55,894 bases of DNA from Ignavibacteria bacterium RIFCSPLOWO2_12_FULL_56_21. Its GTDB lineage: Bacteria; Bacteroidota; Ignavibacteria; UBA10030. The notes beneath the pieces are model-generated. The model saw only the letters and a program-made list of their open reading frames with translations. It was not told the DNA's origin and did no database searches. Below are positions 1 through 7,004 of this stretch, piece after piece; the stretch's first letter is position 1, and every line of letters starts with the position of its first letter. A program made the position numbers and the translations under genes. Location: the NCBI GenBank assembly GCA_001802945.1, contig MHAK01000022.1:1-55894 (forward strand), given 5' to 3'.

Positions 1-90
1 CCGAATCAAGAAGAACTTGGCATCAGGGGAAAATGTGATTTCTGTTTCCTGTTTCCATCTCTCGCCTCGAGCTTCTCCCCCATTTCTTTC

Positions 91-128
91 AAGTCCCGTA
101 GGGACGTCCTATTTGTAGCTCTACCCTA
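91..128. repeat. GTCCC-GTA-GGGAC hairpin repeat at the 3' end of the aminotransferase gene
   Basis: GTCCC (93-97) and GGGAC (101-105) form a perfect 5-bp stem with a 3-nt loop, followed by GTCCTATTTGTAG. The element abuts the TAG stop of the minus-strand aminotransferase (126-128), so it would be the first thing transcribed after that gene. I recall similar GTCCCTACGGGAC elements as dispersed repeats in FCB-group genomes, but copy number cannot be checked here. There is no clear T-tract, so it is not called a terminator. The rest of 1-90 holds nothing recognisable. Confidence 0.45.
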
Positions 129-1484
129 CTGTCGAAAGAATTGCGCAATGCTTTCCACAACGAAAGCAATCTGATGTTCCTTTAATTCAGGAAAAATCGG
201 CAATGCCAAGCTATGTTCTGCCACTGAATCAGCCACCGGGAACGCCGTCTGCGATGGTTTCAGGTACGCGAAGCATTCCTGCCTGTGAAATGGCACCGGA
301 TAGTAGATCTCCGTCGCGATCTCCTGCTTCGCAAGAAAGTCCCTCAGCGCATCCCGCTTCTCCACACGGATGACATATTGATTGTAGATGTGACTGCGCA
401 GATCGGAAGATGGAATGGTAGAATTCTGGGTAGTGCTCGCTGATGGAATGGTGGAATGAGAAGATGGAATATTGGAATCTTTTGAAGTGCCTAGAGATGG
501 AGTATTGGAGTTCGGCGTAGAACCTGACTTTGGAGGATTGGAGTTCGATGGAGAACCTGATTGTGGAGTATTGGAGTTCGAGGTAGAGCTCAGTGATGGA
601 GTATTGGAGTATATGGAATCTGGAAGGAGAACTCGGTTTTGTCTGTCAAACGCTGTTCTTCCAGGTCCCGCGGAAAGTCCTGCCTTCAAGAACAGACTGT
701 TGTAAAGCTCTGCATTATTCTTGCGTCCTTCCGACCAAGAATTCAGATGAGGCAATTTCACGCGGAGGACCGCCGCCTGTAGGGCATCGAGCCGGAAATT
801 GCCTCCGATCATCTTGTGATAATACTTCGGGTGCATTCCGTGGACGCGCTGGTACTTCATCATTTCATACAAATCGGGATCGTTCGTTGTCACTAATCCC
901 CCATCACCGTAACCTCCTAAATTCTTACTGGGAAAGAACGAAAAACATCCGATGTCTCCGATCGTCCCGACTTGCCGCCCATCCTTGTACTGCACGCCGA
1001 TCGCCTGGGCGGCATCTTCAATGACTTTGATCCCCCGTTCCCTCGCGATTGTCATAACAGGGTCCATGTCAGCGGATTGACCAAACAGGTGCACGGGGAT
1101 GACAGCCTTGGTGTGGGAATGAATGGAATGTTGGAATAATGGAATGGAAATGTTAAAGCTCTTAGGATCGATGTCAACAAATACCGGCTTCGCATTCAGC
1201 CGTGATACCGCGCCGGCCGTTGCGAAGAAGGAGAACGTCGGCACAATGACCTCGTCACCCGGCCCCACGCCGATCGCCATCAACGCAAGCAAGAGCGCGT
1301 CGGTCCCGGACGAGACCCCCAACGCATACTTGACTCCAATGTACTCCGCGATCTCTTTCTCGAACACCTCCACCTCGGGACCGAGAATGAAGTGCTGAGA
1401 TGCAGCGACGCGAAGAACAGCAGCATCCAATTCGGACTTCAGAGCTAGGTACTGCGGATGGAGGTCTAGAAGGGGGACTTTCAT
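126..1484 (-). CDS. DegT/DnrJ/EryC1/StrS family aminotransferase with in-frame repeat tracts
   Basis: 452 residues; a PLP-dependent sugar aminotransferase of the type that makes amino sugars for surface polysaccharides. Visible family features are the N-terminal VPLLDLHPQY, SSGTDALLLAL near residue 60, the IEDAAQAIG stretch near 155 with the cofactor-binding Asp, and FFPSKNLGGYGDGG with the PLP lysine at about K187. The ATG at 1484 gives the canonical N-terminus. It is odd in carrying a Ser/Asn/Thr/Pro-rich tract at about residues 291-364 that the family lacks, and a short atypical stretch at 112-123. Both match degenerate GGAAT-type DNA repeats. The tract lies in the C-terminal domain, between the NRVLLP strand and YNQYVIRV, so the fold might survive with an exposed loop. 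The gene is open throughout. Family assignment is firm; substrate and activity are unknown. Confidence 0.9.
   Translation of the reverse strand: MKVPLLDLHPQYLALKSELDAAVLRVAASQHFILGPEVEVFEKEIAEYIGVKYALGVSSGTDALLLALMAIGVGPGDEVIVPTFSFFATAGAVSRLNAKPVFVDIDPKSFNISIPLFQHSIHSHTKAVIPVHLFGQSADMDPVMTIARERGIKVIEDAAQAIGVQYKDGRQVGTIGDIGCFSFFPSKNLGGYGDGGLVTTNDPDLYEMMKYQRVHGMHPKYYHKMIGGNFRLDALQAAVLRVKLPHLNSWSEGRKNNAELYNSLFLKAGLSAGPGRTAFDRQNRVLLPDSIYSNTPSLSSTSNSNTPQSGSPSNSNPPKSGSTPNSNTPSLGTSKDSNIPSSHSTIPSASTTQNSTIPSSDLRSHIYNQYVIRVEKRDALRDFLAKQEIATEIYYPVPFHRQECFAYLKPSQTAFPVADSVAEHSLALPIFPELKEHQIAFVVESIAQFFRQ
393..614. repeat. Degenerate GGAAT/GGAGT tandem words inside the aminotransferase gene
   Basis: On the plus strand the segment is built from variants of TGGAATATTGGAAT and GATGGAGTATTGGAGTT, repeated roughly every 15-40 bases. 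Read on the minus strand they encode a Ser/Asn/Thr/Pro-rich loop (about residues 291-364 of the aminotransferase) with recurring SNTP and STIPS words. The unit length varies and the copies are diverged, but the reading frame is kept. Confidence 0.7.
1113..1151. repeat. Second GGAAT repeat tract in the aminotransferase gene
   Basis: This stretch contains GAATGGAATGTTGGAATAAT followed by GGAATGGAAATG, the same words as the larger tract at 393-614. It encodes about residues 112-123. The flanking residues FNI and TKAVIPVHLFGQ are family-typical, and the spacing between them matches my recollection of family members. The repeat therefore seems to replace native codons rather than lengthen the protein. 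Confidence 0.6.
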
Positions 1485-1518
1485 GAGCCTGTGAAGTTCA
1501 ATTATGAAGCATTATTTG

Positions 1519-1567
1519 GTAAATAGTGAACCTGCCCGCCGTATGAGTTCTCTGAGGGCAGTTGGGT
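1519..1567 (-). repeat. Hairpin repeat copy A, left of the four-helix-bundle gene, inverted relative to copies B and C
   Basis: The plus strand reads AAATAGTGAACCTGCCCGCC, then a variable centre, then GAGGGCAG. Its reverse complement aligns to copy C (2071-2120) with about six differences over 47 bases by eye. The internal stem CTGCCC/GGGCAG is preserved. With copies B and C on the other side, it brackets the small gene at 1606-1926. The rest of the 1485-1605 gap is A/T-rich wording such as GTAAATCGTGGATCGTTAAT. Confidence 0.7.
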
Positions 1568-1605
1568 CGTGAATCGAAAAGCGTAATGCCGTAAATCGTG
1601 GATCG

Positions 1606-1926
1606 TTAATCGTCAATTGCATCCATAGTGTCATTATACGTACGCTCATCGATCATTTCCAGTTTGCGCGCGATCTCGACCAGTGTATCCAATTCGCTCA
1701 ATGAACCCTGAGAAATTTCCAGAAATCGGGTGCGATCTTTTGGACTTCGTTTTGCCATGCCTTCAGCAATATTTGAAGGAACGGATATAGCAGCACGTTG
1801 AATCTGTGCGCCCAAAACATAAGTCTGCTCTTTTGGCAACTTGGCGGACATGCGGAAGACAGTGCACACCAAATCGACAGCCTTCTGCCAGACTCGCAGA
1901 CTCTTATGCGGCCTATTTGCTCTCAT
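1606..1926 (-). CDS. Four-helix bundle protein (S23/IVP-like family)
   Basis: 106 residues from the chosen ATG. The family is the small four-helix-bundle group once called S23 or intervening-sequence proteins, found as 23S rRNA insertions and as free-standing genes; their function is not established. Diagnostic text includes LRVWQKAVDLV near the N-terminus, QIQRAAISVPSNIAEGMAK in the middle and EISQGSLSELDTLVEIA toward the end. An upstream in-frame TTG at 1941 is possible, but ATG 1926 is preferred because AGGGAGG lies 5 bases before it, an ideal ribosome binding site. Inverted copies of a hairpin repeat lie on both sides (1519-1567 and 1981-2120), which suggests that the gene and repeats travel together. 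It is separated from its neighbours by unusually repeat-rich DNA. Confidence 0.88.
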   Translation of the reverse strand: MRANRPHKSLRVWQKAVDLVCTVFRMSAKLPKEQTYVLGAQIQRAAISVPSNIAEGMAKRSPKDRTRFLEISQGSLSELDTLVEIARKLEMIDERTYNDTMDAIDD

Positions 1927-1980
1927 GGCTCCCTCCCTCAAGGAATCATTGAGAATTCAGAGAAACGAATTCCGATTGAC

Positions 1981-2027
1981 TACCCGCCTGCCCTCTGAGA
2001 CCTTATATGGCGGGCAGGTTTACTATT
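1981..2027 (+). repeat. Hairpin repeat copy B
   Basis: It begins TACCCGCCTGCCCTCTGAGA and ends GGCGGGCAGGTTTACTATT. CCTGCCC pairs with GGGCAGG across a loop of about 18 bases, and CCCGCC/GGCGGG is an alternative pairing. It differs from copy C at about two positions over the shared length. It lies upstream of the four-helix-bundle gene, in the opposite orientation to copy A. Confidence 0.75.
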
Positions 2028-2070
2028 AACGATTCACCTCATCAGCTCAACGCACCGCTTTGCGATTGTC

Positions 2071-2120
2071 TACCCGCCTGCCCTCTGAGACCTAATATGG
2101 CGGGCAGGTTCACTATTTAC
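2071..2120 (+). repeat. Hairpin repeat copy C
   Basis: Near-identical direct repeat of copy B, starting 90 bases downstream, and running into TTCACTATTTACTATT. The TTTACTATT-type linker recurs after the next hairpin as well, so the gap 1942-2177 is a small array of GC-rich hairpins joined by A/T-rich linkers. No gene is visible in the gap. Confidence 0.75.
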
Positions 2121-2126
2121 TATTCT

Positions 2127-2165
2127 CTACCCCTCGACTTCGCTCGGGGCAAGTTTACTATTCAC
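2127..2165 (+). repeat. Third hairpin with a different core but the same linker
   Basis: ACCCCTCGACTTCGCTCGGGG can fold as a stem of about 6 bp around CTTCGC and is followed by AAGTTTACTATTCAC. The linker matches the tails of copies B and C but the hairpin core differs, as if cores were interchangeable cassettes. It ends 12 bases before the stop of the next minus-strand gene. Confidence 0.5.
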
Positions 2166-2177
2166 CCATCCAACGCT

Positions 2178-3134
2178 TTACAATCGCAGCTTCACGTCCA
2201 CATGTGGCACGAACTCGACGAATCCACCGCCGCGCATCACCGGACGTAATTCCGCTCTGGCTTCAACCGTTCGATTCGCACGCGACACTTCCCATGCCGC
2301 CTCGAGCGCGGAAAGAACGTGGTTTGCGACGATGACGAGGCTGGCCGTTCTCGCAATGTTGTACATCTCGTTCGCGCCTCCCCGCATGTCCCTGTATATC
2401 AAAAAGTTCGGCGACACGTTGTCCGTCAGAATGTTCCCCGGCGTGAATCCCGAAGCATCGTTCCAGCCTCCGCCATATTGCGGATATTTGCCGATCAGCT
2501 CATAGTATTGCTGCTGCGGCCGGGGAGGCAATCGATGAGTGAAGCCGTTGCCCACAGCCTGGGCGATCTCTTCTTCGCATTGATTCAACCTGGTCCAGTC
2601 GATCCGGTCCCAGGGGTTTGCGGCGTTGGGATTCACGATGATCTGGTCCCTGCTCCACGTTGAGCCGGCGTTGAGCTGCGACTGCCACTGAATGATCCAG
2701 TCAACGTACCTCGTGACGTCCCAGTTCGCGTCCGCGTATTGTTCGAATCTCGCGGTACGATTGTCGGCCCAGTGAATGTATGAGGCGTAGATGACCCAAA
2801 GAGAAACCTCGGCGCCGGCAAAAGCCAGGCTCTTCCAGCTCAGCGACCAGTCCTGTGCGTATGACTGTCCGAGTCCAGGTAGAGCGGCAGAGTATAGAGC
2901 TGCGGTCAACGGAGACTTTTTCGCATCCATCGCGGGGGGAGCTTCCTGCGCCTGAATGCCGGAAAGCATCGCAGTCCGAAGGTCTTTTGAGCCGGACCCA
3001 TCCGTTCCCATGATGAAGAACGCCCACACATTTTGTTTCGGCGGCGGCGAAGGCCGGAATGGAGCATACAATTGCGCATATGACTGAGAAACACAAAGTA
3101 GCGCTATGAAGATTATGAATTTCAAGTGTGACAT
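2178..3134 (-). CDS. DUF5683-like exported protein
   Basis: 318 residues. The N-terminus MSHLKFIIFIALLCVSQSYA is a clear signal peptide, so the protein is exported. The recognisable part is near residues 75-125, where ALYSAALPGLGQSYAQDW is followed by a hydrophobic segment containing SLAFAGAEVSLWVIYASYIH. This PGLGQ-plus-helix arrangement resembles the DUF5683 family of Bacteroidota. A second hydrophobic stretch lies at ARTASLVIVANHVLSALEAAW. The C-terminus ends in short beta-like strands (VEFVPHVDVKLRL), compatible with envelope location. It sits 27 bases downstream of the peptidase/propeller/barrel gene and probably ends the export operon. Function unknown; family match by eye only. Confidence 0.75.
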   Translation of the reverse strand: MSHLKFIIFIALLCVSQSYAQLYAPFRPSPPPKQNVWAFFIMGTDGSGSKDLRTAMLSGIQAQEAPPAMDAKKSPLTAALYSAALPGLGQSYAQDWSLSWKSLAFAGAEVSLWVIYASYIHWADNRTARFEQYADANWDVTRYVDWIIQWQSQLNAGSTWSRDQIIVNPNAANPWDRIDWTRLNQCEEEIAQAVGNGFTHRLPPRPQQQYYELIGKYPQYGGGWNDASGFTPGNILTDNVSPNFLIYRDMRGGANEMYNIARTASLVIVANHVLSALEAAWEVSRANRTVEARAELRPVMRGGGFVEFVPHVDVKLRL

Positions 3135-3161
3135 TGAATCGCTCCCATCTTTACTTATCTC

Positions 3162-6100
3162 CTACCTCCCATCTCCCCTCACTCCGCCATTCATCCTTCC
3201 CAGTCTTCCCATCTCTGAAATATCAAAATCGAACAACACACCCAGATAGAATCTCCACTCTTTGCCGTAGGTGACGGCTACGCCTTGGATGTTCCGCGTG
3301 AACTTGTCAAAACCGTAAGCGCCAGCGATGGAGATCCGGGTCGGATAGGCATAGAATGAAAAGGCCTCCAGCCTCAATTCAATGCCCGCATCGCGCTTCC
3401 ATGAGGCGCGGTCAATCGGCCCGGTCCAGGCATCGCCGATATCGGCAAACACCGACGCATACAACTTTGTGAAGAAGAACTGCGCGATGCGCGTGTCGAT
3501 CGACGTCCAGAGTGGGAACCGGTATGCAGCGCCGAGCTGGGCGACACGCGTGCCTTCGATGGCATAGAACGGATATCCTTTCAGTCCGATCAACCCGCCG
3601 CCGTAGAAATGGAAGATCGTGTCGGCGGTCCCGCCTGTGATCGTCCCTCCCCGAAGACTGACGTTGAATGTGTGACGCTCCAGCGGAAGCCGCACGTGTT
3701 CGTTCCACTGCACTTCCCATCTCGTAAAGTTGAATCGTTTGTAGAGCGGTACCGGCACACCCGTCGAAAAATCGTAGTCAAAATCCCTGTTATATCTGTT
3801 GAACTCGCTCGTGAGGCGGAACGCGGCCGTCCGGCCGACCGGGTTGATGGCTTCATCCACCGTCTGGTGAATGTCCCGATGCGTCAGCTGAAGCCACAGG
3901 GAAGTCCCCAGCAAATAGACATTGCGGAAAGATGAAAACTGAATGATGCGAAAGGATGAATCCCTGAACGGTTCGGAGCGAATGTCGGCGGAGTACCTGC
4001 TTGAAGTAAAGCCGAACGTGGCGCTCGTGTGTTGGGACAGGACGGGAAACCTCAGCGTCGCGTCGAATTCGAGCAGACTGTACGTCACTTCCGCCAATCG
4101 TTCGTATTCTCTGTCGGTGAAGACCGAAAAGCTTGAGTTCGTGACCCTGGTGATGTTGTACAGCTCCAACGACAGTGTGGGTTCAAGGCCTGCAAGAGAG
4201 AACAACGGCAGCCTGTCACGAAACTGGAAAATAAGGAACAGGTCACGCTCCAACCGGCGGTTGATCGCCGCCCCGCCGAACATCGAGATCTTATCGAGCA
4301 TTTCGGAGGAGACGAAATACAATCCGAGTTTGACGATGTCGATCCCCGAGTTCTTTGTGTTGTAGTTGTCGACACGAAGGAGCGGAATCAGAGAAAGACT
4401 GGAAAACGAAGACCTGTAGGGCCGGGACGAATCGGCATGCGAAGTAGCAGCCACCGGGGCGGGCGATGATTCCCGGGAAAGACCGTTGTTCCAGGAATTG
4501 CCGACGGTTGGACTCGGTGCAGACTGAAACACCGCTTTCGGCGGTTGCATCCCGGGGGATTCCAGCAGGGCGATCTTGTATCCCGACGCATCGTAGCGTG
4601 CAAATGCGACGCTCCCCGTGCTGTCGACGGAAGGCTGAAAGGCTCCACCCAACACCTGTGTGACTTGTTCAATACTACCGGTGCGAGTATCTTTCCGATA
4701 GATGTTGAACCTGCCCGTCGTATCCCATGCGAAGTAGAGCCAGTTTCCGTCCGGCGAAAACGCCGGATCACGTGCGTCCCCCGAAACCTGCAACGACCGC
4801 ATGCCGAATCCCGAAGAATCCACGATGACGATCGATCGGCCGTGGCCACGGGAAAATCCAAACGCGATCGAAGCTGCATCCGTTGACCACGAAGGGTCGT
4901 ACACCTGCTCCCCCTCCGCGAAATTCGTCAGCCGTCGCACGTTGCCTCCGTCCGCATCGCATGTCGCAAGGTTCATCGTGCCGTCATGACCGGTGGTATA
5001 CGCGATGCGACGCCCGTCGGGGGAAATGCTCGGCGAGAAAGCGCGCTGTCCGTGCGTCAAACGTTGTTCGTCGTCGTCGACGAGGTCATACCGATAGATG
5101 TCCGAGATCGCCGACCAATGAGGATTGTCCCGGGTTATGCGCGCATAATACAGGTAACGGCCGTCCGGCGACAACGACAGTGCGGACCTCACCAGCGGGG
5201 CGATGGTCTTGCTCTTCTTCGTCGCTCTGTCGTATTCGACAATCGAGCTTAAGCTCAGAAAGTCCTCGCCCGCATTGGACACATAGTAGATCTTGCTCCC
5301 ATCCTTGCTGAACACCGGATGGAAATTCCCGAAGCCGTCCGGGGCGATGAGCGTTCCTTCCGTACGTGTCTGCGCAATCGAAACCCGGACGGAATCATAC
5401 TGAACCCTCTTTGCGGCCATCCATGTGTCGTAGAGTTGCTGACCGCTGATACCGAGCACATCCTGCACGGCCCCGTCGATGGTCACTCGTGCCGCCGATC
5501 CGAGCGCTTTCGCAATGCGAACGACGGCCGTGTCGCCGTAGGCACCGGCGATGTACTGCACGATCGAGAACCCGGCGTTGTATGACGATTCATTTCCCAG
5601 GCTCGTTTTGCCAAATACGGCCATCTGTTCCCAGGTCAGCGGACGCCCCTCCAAAATATGCATCCGGAGGATCATGTCGCGGTGCGTGTCCCACAGGTCG
5701 TACCGCAGGTCCGGGTGATTGTATTGCGCCGTCCCTTCGGCGAACCAGCTCGGTACGACAAAACCGGATACAGGGTACGAGACGATGACGTTCGGATAGC
5801 CGTAGAGCACGTCGGGCCGACGCTCTGCTTCGTACCCGAGCCATTGCAGGTAGACTGCCGGCACCCGGCGCGTCCACTTCATCGAGGCCTGCATTTGAAC
5901 GATGTGCGTGAATTCGTGCGTCACAACGTTCTGCAGCCACGGGTGCGTACCGCGGAGCTCGAAGTCGAGCGCAGGGACCCAGATCTGGATCTTGTTGTCG
6001 TAGAAGTACGCCGCTCCGTTTGAATAGTCGTCATAGTCGAGGAGGACGAAATGGACCTTCTGTTCGGGCCTATACGCGTAGAGGTCGGTCACCGGACCGT

Positions 6101-6239
6101 AGACCGATTCCGCGATCGACGCCACTTCGCGCGCGGTCCGCTCGTTGCCGTTGTGGAAATGGACGAAGAAGTGCTCCGTGGGGATGGTGCGCCACTCCAG
6201 CTCCGTGTGCGGGAAGGATTCCTGCGCCTGTATCGGCAA
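3162..6239 (-). CDS. Peptidase MA-like / TolB-type beta-propeller / outer-membrane barrel fusion
   Basis: 1025 residues from TTG 6239. Residues 1-290 look like a gluzincin peptidase: VVTHEFTHIVQMQ has HExxH at H108/E109/H112, and WFAEGTAQY near 165 supplies the likely third zinc ligand. Residues about 300-575 hold WD40-like PD40 repeats (SPDGRYLYYA, SPDGRRIAYT, SPDGNWLYFA), a TolB-type propeller. From about 620 onward aromatic-rich alternating strands and GLKGYPFYAIEGTRV resemble a BamA/D15-like barrel. The product is likely an outer-membrane protein with a periplasmic or surface protease and propeller. The TTG start would fall inside a hydrophobic signal segment; an in-frame CTG at 6284 would add LNRAYCSFAAAILLA and give a complete signal peptide, and it overlaps the upstream stop. 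I favour CTG but give the conventional start here. Confidence 0.85.
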   Translation of the reverse strand: MPIQAQESFPHTELEWRTIPTEHFFVHFHNGNERTAREVASIAESVYGPVTDLYAYRPEQKVHFVLLDYDDYSNGAAYFYDNKIQIWVPALDFELRGTHPWLQNVVTHEFTHIVQMQASMKWTRRVPAVYLQWLGYEAERRPDVLYGYPNVIVSYPVSGFVVPSWFAEGTAQYNHPDLRYDLWDTHRDMILRMHILEGRPLTWEQMAVFGKTSLGNESSYNAGFSIVQYIAGAYGDTAVVRIAKALGSAARVTIDGAVQDVLGISGQQLYDTWMAAKRVQYDSVRVSIAQTRTEGTLIAPDGFGNFHPVFSKDGSKIYYVSNAGEDFLSLSSIVEYDRATKKSKTIAPLVRSALSLSPDGRYLYYARITRDNPHWSAISDIYRYDLVDDDEQRLTHGQRAFSPSISPDGRRIAYTTGHDGTMNLATCDADGGNVRRLTNFAEGEQVYDPSWSTDAASIAFGFSRGHGRSIVIVDSSGFGMRSLQVSGDARDPAFSPDGNWLYFAWDTTGRFNIYRKDTRTGSIEQVTQVLGGAFQPSVDSTGSVAFARYDASGYKIALLESPGMQPPKAVFQSAPSPTVGNSWNNGLSRESSPAPVAATSHADSSRPYRSSFSSLSLIPLLRVDNYNTKNSGIDIVKLGLYFVSSEMLDKISMFGGAAINRRLERDLFLIFQFRDRLPLFSLAGLEPTLSLELYNITRVTNSSFSVFTDREYERLAEVTYSLLEFDATLRFPVLSQHTSATFGFTSSRYSADIRSEPFRDSSFRIIQFSSFRNVYLLGTSLWLQLTHRDIHQTVDEAINPVGRTAAFRLTSEFNRYNRDFDYDFSTGVPVPLYKRFNFTRWEVQWNEHVRLPLERHTFNVSLRGGTITGGTADTIFHFYGGGLIGLKGYPFYAIEGTRVAQLGAAYRFPLWTSIDTRIAQFFFTKLYASVFADIGDAWTGPIDRASWKRDAGIELRLEAFSFYAYPTRISIAGAYGFDKFTRNIQGVAVTYGKEWRFYLGVLFDFDISEMGRLGRMNGGVRGDGR

Positions 6240-6280
6240 CGCCAGAAGAATGGCGGCGGCAAAAGAACAATACGCGCGGT

Positions 6281-6286
6281 TCAGTT
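6281..6286 (-). promoter_or_regulatory. Proposed CTG start overlapping the upstream TGA stop
   Basis: On the minus strand the sequence reads AACTGAAC. CTG at 6284-6282 is in frame with the peptidase/propeller/barrel gene, and TGA at 6283-6281 ends the lipoprotein gene, giving a CTGA overlap analogous to the common ATGA coupling. No ATG, GTG or TTG in that frame would give an intact signal peptide. This is inference; CTG starts are rare. Confidence 0.45.
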
Positions 6287-6994
6287 CAGCCCCACATTCT
6301 TCTGAATGAGCTGATTCTTTGCGAGGGTGAGCCGGTATTCTGCCGTGCTTTGCGAAGATTCAAAGAACACAAAGATCTCGTCTGTGATCTGCGAATTGCC
6401 GTAGTATGTGGACCCGGTGTATTCCGCGACAGGATAGAAATCCACAGGAAGGTTGCGGTTGGTGATCGAGTATCGGCCGTTGGCATCGCTCTCTGTGACC
6501 TTCGTACCAAACACAACAACCGGATATGAGTGTTTCGTCTGCCCACCGACCACGTACCGAACAAAGTACGCGCCCGGAGGAGCGGGGTTTCCGAGAGCAT
6601 CGCGCTTATTCCACAAGTATTCGTAGGCACCCGGCCCGCCCGATTGGGTGGCTACGACTGCAAACGGGCTTCCGTCCGAGTAGACGATTGTGACGGTAAT
6701 CTCCTCCTGCTGACCCACAACGGTATATACCCGTGACGGTTCGGGACCGTAGTCGACGAATCGTCTGCCGTAGTCCACGTAGACGTCAACCCCCTGAACG
6801 CCATTGCCAAACCTGTCGTAGACAATTCCCTGCACGCCGTATCCGTCGATCTGAATGGACGGGTCATTGACCACGATCTCGCGTTCGCAGGCGGCTATGC
6901 CGACGACGATAACGCCAAGCGCGTGAAGGATCAGACGGCGGGATAAGTCTGCCGAAATGCGCCGGCATTCTCCGTTATGGGTCTTCTGCACCAT
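6281..6994 (-). CDS. Lipoprotein with carboxypeptidase-regulatory-like and FlgD/Ig-like sequence
   Basis: 237 residues. After a basic N-terminus, LHALGVIVVGIAAC gives a lipobox with Cys36, so this is a predicted lipoprotein. VQGIVYDRFGNGVQGVDVYV resembles the start of a carboxypeptidase-regulatory-like Ig fold. YLWNKRDALGNPAPPGAYFVRY has the W-D-G-G-Y pattern of FlgD-type Ig domains. SDANGRYSITNRNLPVDF is another Ig-fold signature. It lies 10 bases after the stop of the M6-like gene and overlaps the next gene's proposed start, so it is part of the porU-porV operon. The role is probably structural at the outer membrane; no enzymatic motif is seen. Confidence 0.8.
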   Translation of the reverse strand: MVQKTHNGECRRISADLSRRLILHALGVIVVGIAACEREIVVNDPSIQIDGYGVQGIVYDRFGNGVQGVDVYVDYGRRFVDYGPEPSRVYTVVGQQEEITVTIVYSDGSPFAVVATQSGGPGAYEYLWNKRDALGNPAPPGAYFVRYVVGGQTKHSYPVVVFGTKVTESDANGRYSITNRNLPVDFYPVAEYTGSTYYGNSQITDEIFVFFESSQSTAEYRLTLAKNQLIQKNVGLN

Positions 6995-7004
6995 GTTTCG
7001 CGAC

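Noticed and set aside
1981-2120. Possible CRISPR repeats
   Set aside because: Only two direct copies occur, with internal palindromes, unequal flanks and an inverted third copy. No cas gene is present.
4709-4735. CCTGCCCGTCGTA resembling the hairpin repeat
   Set aside because: It encodes an ordinary propeller strand (WDTTGRFNIY) and lacks the rest of the repeat, so similarity is by chance.
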